A stretch of 64,000 bases of DNA from Acidiflorens sp963847715 (GTDB lineage: Bacteria > Acidobacteriota > Terriglobia > Terriglobales > Acidobacteriaceae), in NCBI GenBank assembly GCA_963847715.1, contig CAWKAZ010000012.1, forward strand, positions 529,881-593,880, read 5' to 3'. The position numbers and the translations under genes were made by a program. Every line of letters begins with the position of its first letter. Positions within the stretch are counted from its first letter, which is position 1. Shown in pieces: positions 1-9,307 of this stretch. The notes below the pieces were generated by a model. It was not told where the DNA came from. It made no database searches and saw only the letters and a program-made list of their open reading frames with translations.

Positions 1-2
1 GT

Positions 3-1448
3 CACCAGCAGCGTCCATTCTTTATCTGGCTACATTTCTACGATGCGCACGACCCTTACGACCCGCCGGAGCCGTTCAAGTCGCACTATGCTCCCGCTCC
101 GTACGACGGCGAAATCGCGTATGCCGATTCCATCGTAGGCAGTTTTGTCGCGGTATTGCAGAAACACGGTTTGTATCAGAATTCCGTGATTGCGATCGCT
201 GCCGACCACGGTGAGGCCTTTGGCGAGCACGGAGAAGAGCGCCATGGAATGTTTCTGTATGACGAGACGATTCATGTCCCGCTGCTGTTGAAGCTTCCGG
301 CAGGGCGGTCGGGAGGAAAACGGGTCGAGGAGCGAGTGGCGTTGGCGGATGTTGCCCCGTCGTTGCTCGAGGCGGCAGGCATCCTGCCTCCGGCTGCTAT
401 GCAGGCGCGATCGTTGTTGCCACTGATCGAGAATACGAAGTCGGCTGCCGACGAAAAGGCGAAGCCGGCGGAACATCCGGTTTATTCCGAGACGAATTAT
501 GGTCACCGCGCCTTTGGATGGGCGGAATTGCGTTCGTGGCGCGCGGGAAAATACTTCTACGTGGAGGCGCCCAAGCGGGAGCTGTATGACCAATCGTCCG
601 ATCCGGGCGCGCTTCAGAATCTCGCGAATGCTTCGAAAGCCGTTGCCGACACGCTGGATTCGCAGATGACAGATTTCCTGCAGAAGACCAGCAGCGCGGC
701 GACCGAGCAGACCAAGATGGACCCTGCTCAGGCGGAAAAACTTCGCGCGCTCGGTTATCTGGCCTCGGACAGTGCCAGCAGCAAGGCCAGCGACAAGGCT
801 GTAGTTGATCCCAAGGACAAGATTGAGATTGCCAACAAGTTTCACCGGGCACTGGTTGCAATGGAAGAAGACAACTACGACGGCGCGATTGCGAACCTGC
901 GCGATGTCTTGCAGCACGAGTCTGAAATGACCAGTGTTTATCTCGAACTGGGGCGCGCCCTCGTCCACGTCAAGAAGTACGAGGAGGCCTTGCCGGTGTT
1001 GCATACCGCCGCTGAAAAGAACCCGGAATCCGGTATGGCGCACTACGAGCTGGGGCTGGCGTTGGTCAAAACCGGACAGTGGGAAGCGGCGCTTCCTGAG
1101 ATGCAGGCAGCGGTGGTTTGTACGCCGAAGTCTCCCCAGTTACATTTCTATCTGGGAGCGGTACATCTTAAGTTGAAGCATGTGCCCGAGGCCGTAACGG
1201 AGTTTGACAAGGCCCTGGAACTAGATCCAGATCACTTCCAGACAAACTTGACGTATGGCCGGCTACTTCTCTTGAACGGACATCCCGATGAGGCAGTCGT
1301 AAAGCTAGGACGGGCCGTGAAGTCGGATGCCACTTCCGCGGAAGCCCACTATTTCCTGGGCGAAGCGTATCACCAACTCGGACAGGATCAGAACGCGAAC
1401 CGCGAACGCGCTAAAGCTGCGCAGCTAAAGAATCAGTCGCCCGAGTAA
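3..1448 (+). CDS. Sulfatase-family hydrolase with C-terminal TPR repeats (5' truncated by window edge)
   Basis: The frame is open from base 3, so the N-terminal part with the nucleophile lies outside the window. The visible part begins with the sulfatase core stretch RPFFIWLHFYDAHDPYDPPE, followed by the metal-site motif ADHGEAFGEHGEE and the FLYDETIHVPLLLK segment typical of acidobacterial secreted sulfatases. A linker ending in EKLRALGYLAS (about 730-765) leads into at least four TPR-like repeats (about 835-1430). The family is arylsulfatase/alkaline-phosphatase superfamily; the substrate cannot be told from sequence. It converges on a broken paralogue 12 bp downstream. The family call is firm, the substrate unknown. 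Confidence 0.85.
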   Translation, partial: HQQRPFFIWLHFYDAHDPYDPPEPFKSHYAPAPYDGEIAYADSIVGSFVAVLQKHGLYQNSVIAIAADHGEAFGEHGEERHGMFLYDETIHVPLLLKLPAGRSGGKRVEERVALADVAPSLLEAAGILPPAAMQARSLLPLIENTKSAADEKAKPAEHPVYSETNYGHRAFGWAELRSWRAGKYFYVEAPKRELYDQSSDPGALQNLANASKAVADTLDSQMTDFLQKTSSAATEQTKMDPAQAEKLRALGYLASDSASSKASDKAVVDPKDKIEIANKFHRALVAMEEDNYDGAIANLRDVLQHESEMTSVYLELGRALVHVKKYEEALPVLHTAAEKNPESGMAHYELGLALVKTGQWEAALPEMQAAVVCTPKSPQLHFYLGAVHLKLKHVPEAVTEFDKALELDPDHFQTNLTYGRLLLLNGHPDEAVVKLGRAVKSDATSAEAHYFLGEAYHQLGQDQNANRERAKAAQLKNQSPE

Positions 1449-1460
1449 ATCCGATCAAAT

Positions 1461-3174
1461 TTATTTCTGGGACGCTTTGCTGCGTTCCTTCTTCGCGTCA
1501 TCGGCGCGGCCCGCATGATCGTATGCCTCAGCGAGGGCGAGGTGTGCCGGGTTGAAGTTTGGCAGGCGTCCGGTCGCGATTTCCAAGTGCACGATGGCAG
1601 TCTTAAAGTCGCCGGTTTTGACGAGCGTCGCGCCGATTTCGTAGTGGGCCCAGGCCGAGTCGGGTTGGAGTTCAATCGCTTTGTGCAGGTGCTTCGCCGC
1701 TTCAGTGTATTGCCCTTTCCTTGCCTGCGCCACTCCAAGCGTGTATTGCGCCAGATAAAGATTGGCATCAGCCCCGACAATGGGATCGAGAGTAGCGATG
1801 ACGCGCTCCGGTTTTGATTGGCCACGGGCCGATGCGGCTTCGATCACTTTGTTGGCAGTCGCTATTTTGTCCTTTGGATCTGTGCCAGTCACTGTCGCTG
1901 CCGTGGGAGCCGACTTTTCCAGGCCGGCATATCCAAGCGAAGCCAATTTCTGCATTTCGGACGAACTCAGCTGCGCCGATGTCTTGCTGCCCTCGCCGCT
2001 GAAGCGGCGGTCGAAACTGTCGAGTTGCGCGGCCATCGTGTCGAGGGTGCCTTTCGACGTCTGAGCCAGGTTATGAACGGCGGCTGGGTCGGCCGTTCAG
2101 GTCATACAGTTCTGGTTTTGGAGCGCGAATGTAGAGATACTTCCCCGCCCGCCAGGATTCGAGGGCACTCCAGCCGAATCCGCGTTGCGACAGGTCGCCG
2201 CGGGAGTAGGCTGGCTGATCGCCACTCCTCCGGACTTGGCAACGCGCAACAGCGACTGTCCGAACATCTGCGAGGGCACGGGAATACCGGCAATTTCCAG
2301 CAGCGTCGGAGCGATGTCTACCAGCCTTACCTTGGCGGCGACGTGGGTTGTTGTCGCTTTCGCGGTGCCCTGTGCCTCCGGTAGCTTCAGTAGAAGAGGA
2401 ACATGAATTGTTTCGTCATAGAGAAAGATTCCATGACTGTCTTCTTCATGAGCGCCGAGGCCCTGGCCGTGGTCAGCAACGACGATGATGGCTGTGTTTC
2501 CCTCGATCTTCTGTTCTTTCAACGTCGACACGATGTTGCCAGCGGCGGCGTCAGCCGCTTTCATTGCCGCGTCGTAGGAAGCGCGAGACGACGCGTCCCC
2601 ATCGCTGAGATGGACCCACAGAAAGAATGGTCCGTACTTTGCGTTAGGATCCAGCCAGGCGAGTACGCTTCCCACGAACGGCAGTGCCACGGTGCTCGGT
2701 GATGGGCGGGCGAGGATCTCCCGGGATTTCGGGGCGAAAATCTGTGTCGTATCGCTGGAAGCCGCGGTCGAAGCCCTGTGCCAGGCCATTCGCCGGGTCA
2801 AGATCGATGGAACCCACAAAGGCCGCGGTGCGGTAGCCTTGCGCCTTCAGCAATTCCGGAAGATAGGGAAGCGACGGAGTCAGCGTCCCGCCAATCTCGC
2901 TCATACCGGTGCTCTGCGGATACGCTCCCGAGAGAATGGTGGCATGGGAAACAACGCAACCAGGAGCCTGCGCATAGGCGTGATCAAAGACAATGCTCTC
3001 CGCCGCCAGACGGTCCAGGTTCGGCGTGAGCGCGCCCTTTGCGCCCATAAACCCCATGCGGTCGGTTCGTGCGGAGTCGATCGTGATCAGTACGATGTTC
3101 GGTTTCGAAGCAGCATAAGCGAAGGGTAAAACAAGCAGAATAAGTGCCAGGCCAGCGAGCGGTCTTCGAATCAT
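1461..3174 (-). pseudogene. Sulfatase-TPR gene broken by three single-base indels
   Basis: Three reading frames must be joined to recover one sulfatase-TPR protein. The N-terminus (from 3174) has a signal peptide, then KPNIVLITIDSARTDRMG and a C-V-V-S-H site where the formylglycine cysteine belongs (usual C-X-P-S-R/H). Frame is lost near 2676 (one extra base; removing it restores AVVGSVLAWLDP), shifts back near 2209 (one base missing before YSRGDLSQRGFGWSALESW) and is lost again near 2086 (one extra base before DPAAVHNLAQTSKG). The C-terminal 190 residues hold an LASLGY tail and TPR repeats. It is paralogous to the gene at 3-1448. Three indels in 1.7 kb suggest real decay, but sequencing error is possible. 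Confidence 0.8.
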
Positions 3175-3389
3175 GATAGTAAGTGTAAAGGCAGCGCCGC
3201 TATTTGATCAAAGCCCTTGATTGTCATAGGTTTGGGAAGGCTCTGCATGGCCGGGCCACGAGTCTTGACGTCCATCGAACTCCTTGTACAATCGTTGTAC
3301 CTGCTCCTCGGGATCTCCTCTAGTGGCGATGCCGTGATCGCCGCTCATCGCTGGCCAGGAAGCCGGACCATATTGCAGATCAAATTTCA

Positions 3390-5390
3390 GTGACAGCGCC
3401 CTTTAGAAAGCAGCTTTCGTTCGTGTGCCTGCTGGCCTTATGTGCCGCGGGCCTGACCGTGCTCGTTTCCTGCCAGCACGCCCGCGCCGGAGCGGCGGGA
3501 TCGAAGAAGCTGATTATTCTGGGAATTGACGGGCTCGATCCTGACCTGCTGGAGAAGTTCATGGCCGAAGGCAAGATGCCAAACTTTGCCCGCCTGGCTT
3601 CCGAGGGATCGTTCCGGCGTCTGACCACGAGCGTGCCGCCGCAGAGTCCGGTGGCGTGGTCGAACCTGATCACAGGAATGAATGCGGGCGGCCACGGTAT
3701 TTTCGACTTCATCCACCGCGACCCGAAAACCTTTGAGCTTTATTTTTCCACGTCGAAGGTAGAAGGCCCGAAGCACAGCTTCCACATCGGCAGCTGGGTC
3801 GTGCCGCTCGGTGGTGGCTCGGCTGAACAGCTGCGGCATGGCAAGGCTTTCTGGGAGATTCTCGACGACAAGAATATTCCCAACTACGTTTATCGGATCC
3901 CGGCCAACTTTCCTCCCATCGCGGCCAAAGGCAAGACTCTCTCCGGCATGGGCACGCCCGATCTGCGCGGAACCTACGGAACATTTACTTTTTATACCGA
4001 CGACCCCACTGCCGCAGCAGGTGCGGTCGACGGTGGGGGTGGGGAAGTCGCGCAGGTTGACGTGAAAAACAATCGCGTCGCGGCGGACCTGATTGGTCCC
4101 GCCAACACCTTTCGCAAGAATTCGCCGCCAGCCACCGAGCCGTTCACCGTCGACGTCGATCCGCTTGAGCCCGTTGCCCGCATCGCGTTTCAGAACCAAC
4201 AGTTCGTTCTAAAAGAAGGCGAATGGAGCGGTTGGGTCCCGGTCGAATTCCAGTTGATGCCGATCATCGGCAACGTAAAAGGTATGTGCCGCTTCTACCT
4301 CAAGCAGACGCATCCGCGCTTTCAGTTGTACGTGTCGCCGATTAACATCGACCCCGCAAATCCGGCGCTGCCCATCTCCACGCCGTCCAGCTACTCGGCC
4401 GATTTAGCCAAACAGATTGGCGAGTTCCATACGCAAGGCATTGCCGAAGACACCAAGGCTCGCAGCGCCGGCGTGCTAGACGACAAAGAATATCTTGAAC
4501 AGGCCCACACCGTCCTTTCCGAACACCGGCGCGCTTTCGATGTGGAGTTCCCGAAGTTCAAGGATGGCCTGTTTTTCTTCTATTTCTCCAGCCTCGACCT
4601 GAACGGGCACATGATGTGGCGACTCACTGACCCGCAGCATCCTGCGTACAACGCCGCGCTTGCTGCCCAGTACGGGACCGCGCTCGAAGAGTTTTACCAG
4701 CAGATCGATCAAGTGCTCGGCGAAGTAATGCCGAGGGTCGATGAAAACACAACTTTGCTCGTGCTTTCCGATCATGGATTTGCTCCCTATCGGCATTCGT
4801 TCAACCTGAATACATGGTTGTTGAACAATGGCTATATCACCCGGAAAGAAGGCGTGACCGGCGATGCGAGCGAGCCATTCTCAGACGTGGACTGGAGCCG
4901 CACTCGTGCGTATGGACTGGGGCTGAACGGGCTCTACCTGAATATTCGAGGACGCGAGCGCGAAGGCATTGTGGAGCCTGGCGCGCAGGCCGACGCGCTG
5001 CTCGCAGAACTCCGGCAGAAGCTCCTCGATATTCGCGACCCGAAGGACAACTCGCAGGTCATCACGCGAATCGATTTTGCGAGTGAAGTGTATCAGGGGC
5101 CGTACGCGCACTCGGGCCCGGACGCCTTGGTTGGTTACAACCGCGGATACCGCGCCGGATGGAAGACGATTCTGGGCGCGTTTCCTCCGGATGTGCTGGA
5201 AGAAAACACCAACGCATGGAGCGGCGATCACTGCATGGATTTCACCAAAGTTCCGGGAGTGCTATTGAGCAACCGCAAGATTGCCGCCGATGCCCCAGCC
5301 CTCACCGATATCGCGCCAACCATCCTGGCCGAGTTCGGCATCACGAAGACGCAAGAAATGAAAGGTCAGTCAGTTTTTCAAGGGCATTAG
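3390..5390 (+). CDS. Secreted alkaline phosphatase-superfamily phosphodiesterase (lipoprotein)
   Basis: The protein has 666 aa from a GTG start. Residues 8-28 form a lipoprotein signal with a lipobox-like LVSC at Cys28. The catalytic domain opens with LIILGIDGLDPD (metal-ligand Asp47), then the likely nucleophile Ser86 in PPQSPVAWSNLITG. It later has the metal motif SDHGFAPYRHS and a final GDHCMDF ... VLLSN segment. This is the type I phosphodiesterase/nucleotide pyrophosphatase branch (PF01663-like). It heads a compact unit with the 67-aa protein, a membrane protein and a paralogous phosphodiesterase (to 8684), which suggests a shared envelope role. The substrate is not inferable; phospholipid head groups or phosphonates are possible. 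Confidence 0.82.
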   Translation: MTAPFRKQLSFVCLLALCAAGLTVLVSCQHARAGAAGSKKLIILGIDGLDPDLLEKFMAEGKMPNFARLASEGSFRRLTTSVPPQSPVAWSNLITGMNAGGHGIFDFIHRDPKTFELYFSTSKVEGPKHSFHIGSWVVPLGGGSAEQLRHGKAFWEILDDKNIPNYVYRIPANFPPIAAKGKTLSGMGTPDLRGTYGTFTFYTDDPTAAAGAVDGGGGEVAQVDVKNNRVAADLIGPANTFRKNSPPATEPFTVDVDPLEPVARIAFQNQQFVLKEGEWSGWVPVEFQLMPIIGNVKGMCRFYLKQTHPRFQLYVSPINIDPANPALPISTPSSYSADLAKQIGEFHTQGIAEDTKARSAGVLDDKEYLEQAHTVLSEHRRAFDVEFPKFKDGLFFFYFSSLDLNGHMMWRLTDPQHPAYNAALAAQYGTALEEFYQQIDQVLGEVMPRVDENTTLLVLSDHGFAPYRHSFNLNTWLLNNGYITRKEGVTGDASEPFSDVDWSRTRAYGLGLNGLYLNIRGREREGIVEPGAQADALLAELRQKLLDIRDPKDNSQVITRIDFASEVYQGPYAHSGPDALVGYNRGYRAGWKTILGAFPPDVLEENTNAWSGDHCMDFTKVPGVLLSNRKIAADAPALTDIAPTILAEFGITKTQEMKGQSVFQGH

Positions 5391-5391
5391 T

Positions 5392-5427
5392 CTCTGAAAC
5401 CCTGAAACCTTGAAACCTGAAATCTGG
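5392..5427 (+). repeat. Short degenerate tandem array (CTGAAAC units)
   Basis: Between the phosphodiesterase stop and the next gene, four near-identical units of 7-8 bp (CTGAAAC, CCTGAAAC, CTTGAAAC, CTGAAAT) stand in tandem. It belongs to the same class of short arrays seen at seven other loci in the window. Confidence 0.7.
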
Positions 5428-5435
5428 AGATACAC

Positions 5436-5639
5436 ATGTTCGGTTCACATAAGGTAAAGATCGAAGGCGAACTGCTCGAGAAAGTAAAGCAATGTTCGGA
5501 CGCAGCGGGTTACGAATCGATCGATGAATTCGTGATCCACATGCTGGAGAAAGAGACCAAGAAGATCATTCCCGACGAGAGCAGCACATCGAAAGAAGAA
5601 ATTCAGAAACGGCTGCGCGGACTGGGATACATCGAGTAG
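5436..5639 (+). CDS. 67-aa conserved small protein with RHH-like start and sulfatase-type LRGLGY tail
   Basis: ATG start eight bases after a GGAG-like site (ctggaga). The first 45 residues (HKVKIEGELLEKVKQCSDAA, then GYESIDEFVIHMLEKE) have the strand-helix-helix look of ribbon-helix-helix proteins. The C-terminus ends KRLRGLGYIE, which echoes the LRALGY and LASLGY segments that close the catalytic domain in both sulfatases of this window. It lies between two phosphodiesterase genes, one base upstream of the membrane-protein start, so it is almost certainly cotranscribed. The function is unknown; it could be a DNA-binding regulator or an accessory peptide of the phosphodiesterases. No signal peptide is seen, so it is probably cytoplasmic. 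Confidence 0.7.
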   Translation: MFGSHKVKIEGELLEKVKQCSDAAGYESIDEFVIHMLEKETKKIIPDESSTSKEEIQKRLRGLGYIE

Positions 5640-5640
5640 C

Positions 5641-6462
5641 GTGACTGCCTTCTCCCATCCGATGACGAATTATGCGGCAATCGCGGCGTTTGGTCCCGCG
5701 CTGCTGACGAGTCCGCTCGCGATCGTGATCATCGTTTCACTCGTCATTGGGCTGGTGATGGTCGTGCTCTTCGGCTACACCTCCGATCAGAAGGCGATTG
5801 GTATTGCAAAGGACCAACTGAAAGCACACCTGCTGGCGGTGCGGCTCTTTCGCGATCAGATCCCCGTAGTGATGGGCTCATACGGGAAAATCCTGCGAGG
5901 CACCGGTCGCTACCTGAAACTCGCGTTCATGCCGCTGCTTTACGTCATCGTTCCCATCACGCTGCTCATGGTGCAGATCGATCGTTATCTTGGTCAGACT
6001 CCGCTGCCCGTGAACGCGGCGTTTCTCATGACGGCTCATCTCACCGGCAGCGACGCACTGAACGACGTGACGCTCGACCTCCCGCCGGAAATAACGATGA
6101 CCGCGCCACCGGTCCACATCACCGATGGGAACGAGATTGTCTGGCGATTGGCCGGCACCAAAGATGGGAAGTATGTGGCAAAGGTCACCGCTGGCGGCCA
6201 GAGCGTGGAGAAGACAGTTTTCATCGGCAACGACCTGTCGCGAATTTCGACGATTCGGTTGCGCGGGCAATTTTGGAGTCGCATGTTTTCGTCGGCCGAA
6301 CCGGAGCTTCCGGCTAATAGTCCGCTCGACTCCATCTCCATCAATTATCCAGATCGCAACATCGAGATCGCCGGCTATGGCATGAACTGGATTTGGTTGT
6401 TCTTCATCCTGTCGATGATTGCTGGATTTATTTTCAAGGAACTGCTGGGGATCAAAATATGA
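5641..6462 (+). CDS. Three-span membrane protein of the phosphodiesterase cluster
   Basis: GTG start one base after the preceding stop; an ATG at 5662 is an alternative. There are 273 residues. Hydrophobic spans lie at about 23-45 (LAIVIIVSLVIGLVMVVLFG), 100-120 (LAFMPLLYVIVPITLLMVQ) and at the C-terminus (WIWLFFILSMIAGFIFKELL). A basic loop (QKAIGIAKDQLKAHLLAVRL) sits between the first two, and a beta-rich extracytoplasmic domain of roughly 120 residues precedes the last. The first two spans with the charged loop vaguely recall DUF106/Oxa1-type insertase folds, but this is a weak resemblance. Its stop overlaps the start of the next phosphodiesterase (ATGA), implying translational coupling. 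Confidence 0.7.
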   Translation: MTAFSHPMTNYAAIAAFGPALLTSPLAIVIIVSLVIGLVMVVLFGYTSDQKAIGIAKDQLKAHLLAVRLFRDQIPVVMGSYGKILRGTGRYLKLAFMPLLYVIVPITLLMVQIDRYLGQTPLPVNAAFLMTAHLTGSDALNDVTLDLPPEITMTAPPVHITDGNEIVWRLAGTKDGKYVAKVTAGGQSVEKTVFIGNDLSRISTIRLRGQFWSRMFSSAEPELPANSPLDSISINYPDRNIEIAGYGMNWIWLFFILSMIAGFIFKELLGIKI

Positions 6463-8684
6463 AAAGATTGTGTGGCGCGGACATTCCTGTCCGCGTGTCG
6501 AAATCGGCAATCAAGTCGCTGTGGGCACGGTCACAGCCGAAACCGCGTCAAGAGGGCACGCCTTTCCTGGGCAAGAATGCCCGCGCCACACGGTTCCTGC
6601 TGCTTACTCTCATCCTTGCGCCCGCCATTGCCCATGCCTATGCCGGCCCCGGCGCGGGATTTGCCGTCCTCTCCTCGTTCTGGGCCATCTTTGTCGCATT
6701 CCTTTATTCGTTCTATGCGTTGATGACATGGCCGTTCCGTCAGTTATTTCGTTTCCTCCGGCGACGCAATGCCTACGGGAAGGCGACATTCGAGCGGGCG
6801 GTGATTTTGGGATTCGACGGAATGGATCCCGAGCTTGCCGATCGCTTCATGAAGGAAGGCCGCCTGCCGAATCTCGCGAAGCTGCGCGACCGGGGAACCT
6901 TCTCAAAGTTGCGCACTACATTCCCCGCCATCTCTCCGGTGGCATGGTCGACCTTCATGACGGGAGTGAATCCTGGCAAGCACAACATCTACGACTTCCT
7001 CGCGCGCGATACGAATAACTATTTGCCCTTTCTTTCGTCTGCTGAAATCAAAGGTCCGAAGCGGCATATCAAGATCGGAAAGTATTCAATTCCATTCGGG
7101 AAGACGGAAATCAAAGCCATGCGGAAAGGCACGCCGTTCTGGCACTGGCTGGGCGATGCCGGAATTTTCAGTTCAGTGATTCGAGTCCCAGTGACTTTTC
7201 CGCCGGAAAAATTTCAGGGAGTCATGCTATCCGGTATGTGCGTTCCGGATCTCAAAGGCAGCCAGGGAACCTTCTGCCTATGCACGACGCGAATGACGAG
7301 CGACAAGTTCCGCGAGGGTGGAGTGCGTGTGCCCATAGAGAGAGTCAATGGTGTTTGCCGATCGTATGTTCCCGGGCCGGACAATCCGCTAGTCGAGGGC
7401 GCTGGCGAAGTGCGCATGGCTTATGAAATCAAGCCGGATGCCGGCTCAAAGTCGGCGCGTTTTGTTGTGGGTTCCGAGAAATTCACGCTGAAAATCGGCG
7501 AGTACTCCGAGTGGATCACTGCGGAATTCAAAGCTGGGATGGGGATGACGGCGCATGGCATCTGCCGCTTCTATCTCAAGGAAGTTTCACCCGAGGTCGA
7601 GGTTTACGTCACGCCCGTCAATATTGACCCGGGCCATCCCGACCTGCCGATCTCGCATCCCGTCACATACTCCATTTATCTGGCCAAACTTTTTGGCCCC
7701 TATGCGACGCTCGGTCTTGCCGAAGATACGTGGGCGTTGAACGAGCACGTGCTCGATGACGATGCATTCCTCGCGCAGGCCTATGGCAATCACGAAGACC
7801 GCGAACGCATGTTGTTCGATGCGCTGGACAAAACGAAGCAGGGGCTTTGCACCTGCGTCTTCGATACCACCGACCGTGTCCAGCACATGTTCTGGCGTTA
7901 TTTGGAGGAAGATCATCCAGCCGCCCGCGACGTGCCGAAGAGTGAACGCCGCGAGGTGATTCAAGACCTGTATCAGCGCATGGATAAACTCATCGGCCGC
8001 GTGATGGAAAAGATCGATGACGACACGCTGCTGATGGTTATCTCCGACCACGGTTTCAAATCGTTCGCGCGGTGCATGAATCTCAACGCATGGCTGCATC
8101 AGAACGGATATCTCGCGCTGAAAGAGGGCAAGACCGAGAGCGGTGACTGGTTCGAGGACGTCGACTGGTCGCGCACCCGTGCTTACACCATGGGCTTAAA
8201 CGGACTCTATCTCAACATCAAAGGCCGAGAGAAGCAGGGAATCGTCGATCCTGCCGAAGTCGATGCGTTGAAGGATGAACTGCGTGACAAGTTGAGCGGG
8301 TTGAAAGATCCGGCTTCGGGCACGGTGGGTGTCACCGGCGTGTTTGTAACAGACGAGTTCTACAAGGGACCATACTCCGAGAATGCTCCCGACCTGCTCG
8401 TCGGTTACGGTGCTGGATATCGCGCGTCGTGGGATTCAGTGATGGGCAAAGTGACCAGCCAGATTTTCGAGGACAACACGAAAGCGTGGAGCGGGGACCA
8501 TTGCATCGATCCACGATTGGTTCCGGGTGTCTTATTTTCGAGCCACAAATTTGTCGAGGAGAAGCCAGCGATCGTGGACGTTGCGCCGACGATCCTGAAG
8601 CTATTTGGCCTGGCGCTGCCGTCACATTTTGATGGCAAGCCCTGGAACCTGGCCCCGAAACCGGTGGCTACGACTGCGACGTAG
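6459..8684 (+). CDS. Membrane-anchored alkaline phosphatase-superfamily phosphodiesterase, with in-frame repeat insertion
   Basis: The ATG at 6459 overlaps the upstream stop as ATGA; a longer open frame upstream is unlikely to be used. The 741-aa product has a hydrophobic segment RFLLLTLILAPAIAHA (45-60), a second membrane span at about 70-92, then the catalytic domain: ILGFDGMDPE (Asp ligand), TFPAISPVAWSTFMTG (Ser nucleophile region), ISDHGFKSFARC and SGDHCIDPRLVPGVL. It is a paralogue of the gene at 3390-5390. Residues 5-44 are translated from a 120-bp palindromic repeat (6471-6590); without it the start would read MKRL-RFLLLTLILAP, an ideal signal peptide. The substrate is unknown. Confidence 0.82.
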   Translation: MKRLCGADIPVRVSKSAIKSLWARSQPKPRQEGTPFLGKNARATRFLLLTLILAPAIAHAYAGPGAGFAVLSSFWAIFVAFLYSFYALMTWPFRQLFRFLRRRNAYGKATFERAVILGFDGMDPELADRFMKEGRLPNLAKLRDRGTFSKLRTTFPAISPVAWSTFMTGVNPGKHNIYDFLARDTNNYLPFLSSAEIKGPKRHIKIGKYSIPFGKTEIKAMRKGTPFWHWLGDAGIFSSVIRVPVTFPPEKFQGVMLSGMCVPDLKGSQGTFCLCTTRMTSDKFREGGVRVPIERVNGVCRSYVPGPDNPLVEGAGEVRMAYEIKPDAGSKSARFVVGSEKFTLKIGEYSEWITAEFKAGMGMTAHGICRFYLKEVSPEVEVYVTPVNIDPGHPDLPISHPVTYSIYLAKLFGPYATLGLAEDTWALNEHVLDDDAFLAQAYGNHEDRERMLFDALDKTKQGLCTCVFDTTDRVQHMFWRYLEEDHPAARDVPKSERREVIQDLYQRMDKLIGRVMEKIDDDTLLMVISDHGFKSFARCMNLNAWLHQNGYLALKEGKTESGDWFEDVDWSRTRAYTMGLNGLYLNIKGREKQGIVDPAEVDALKDELRDKLSGLKDPASGTVGVTGVFVTDEFYKGPYSENAPDLLVGYGAGYRASWDSVMGKVTSQIFEDNTKAWSGDHCIDPRLVPGVLFSSHKFVEEKPAIVDVAPTILKLFGLALPSHFDGKPWNLAPKPVATTAT
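6471..6590. repeat. 120-bp palindromic repeat element inserted in frame in a CDS
   Basis: The ends are inverted repeats: TGTGGCGCGG (6471-6480) and CCGCGCCACA (6581-6590), extendable by one base on each side. Inside are two hairpins, GCGGAC-attcct-GTCCGC near the left end and GGGC-aagaat-GCCC near the right end. Its length is exactly 40 codons with no stop in the host frame. It sits between codons 4 and 45 of the phosphodiesterase gene. Confidence 0.75.
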
Positions 8685-9231
8685 CTCTCATCCGCATCGC
8701 CAGCCAGCCGGCGCTTGCGATCATCCCGCACCAGCCCAGCGTTCTCACGATCGCCGCGATGGTTGTGTCGTACTGTAGCACTCCCAGGCTGGAGAAAATT
8801 GCGTTCCAGTCATGCTCCGCAACTTCGGAATTGCCCGCCGTCACTAGCGGCAAGATCATGGCGCGAGCGTCCGCCATGTACGTCGCGGTATAAAGCCAGT
8901 TTTCAAAAAAGAAGAACAAGCAGAACACAAACGCAGCCACTTGCCGTTGATGGAAGAAATATACGGCGAGCAAGAAAGGTACAGCCCACTGCAGGATGGT
9001 TCCGCCCCACAGGCAAAGCGTCTGCCCGAACCATGCGAACAGCAGATGGCCGCCCTCATGCACAACCAGGTTCGCGGAATCAATGAACAGATAGCCGCCA
9101 TGCATGGCGAAGGCATAGACCAGAAAGGCGGCATAGAAGAGGAGCCATCCGCCCGTCGCCGCTTTCGAGACAGGCCGCCAGTCTTCGCGCGCACCTGCCC
9201 AAACCATCATGGTGTCCAAGTGCTCGTGCAT
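8668..9231 (-). CDS. Membrane protein with HEGGH motif (possible M50-like peptidase)
   Basis: This 187-aa protein has about five hydrophobic spans. The segment NLVVHEGGHLLFAWFG (about residues 54-69) contains an HExxH zinc-metalloprotease signature inside a membrane-flanked helix, the arrangement seen in site-2-type (M50) proteases. The usual second motif (NxxPxxxLDG) is not visible, so activity is unproven. Its 3' end overlaps the convergent phosphodiesterase stop by 17 bp. No strong ribosome site is seen before the ATG at 9231; an internal ATG lies at 9210. Confidence 0.6.
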   Translation of the reverse strand: MHEHLDTMMVWAGAREDWRPVSKAATGGWLLFYAAFLVYAFAMHGGYLFIDSANLVVHEGGHLLFAWFGQTLCLWGGTILQWAVPFLLAVYFFHQRQVAAFVFCLFFFFENWLYTATYMADARAMILPLVTAGNSEVAEHDWNAIFSSLGVLQYDTTIAAIVRTLGWCGMIASAGWLAMRMRATSQS

Positions 9232-9307
9232 CTGGAGACATTGTAGGGAGTCCGAGCGGCGGGTACGAGATTACGCTAGTGCGTCGCCCGGAGATCGTCG
9301 GTTCACC

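Noticed and set aside
30..1043. 337-codon frame on the minus strand
   Set aside because: It is antisense to the sulfatase-TPR gene, whose motifs are clear; the translation is Arg/Leu rich without features.
3285..3305. TTGTACAA-TCG-TTGTAC inverted repeat as an operator
   Set aside because: It is isolated, with no second copy and no promoter elements nearby; could be chance.
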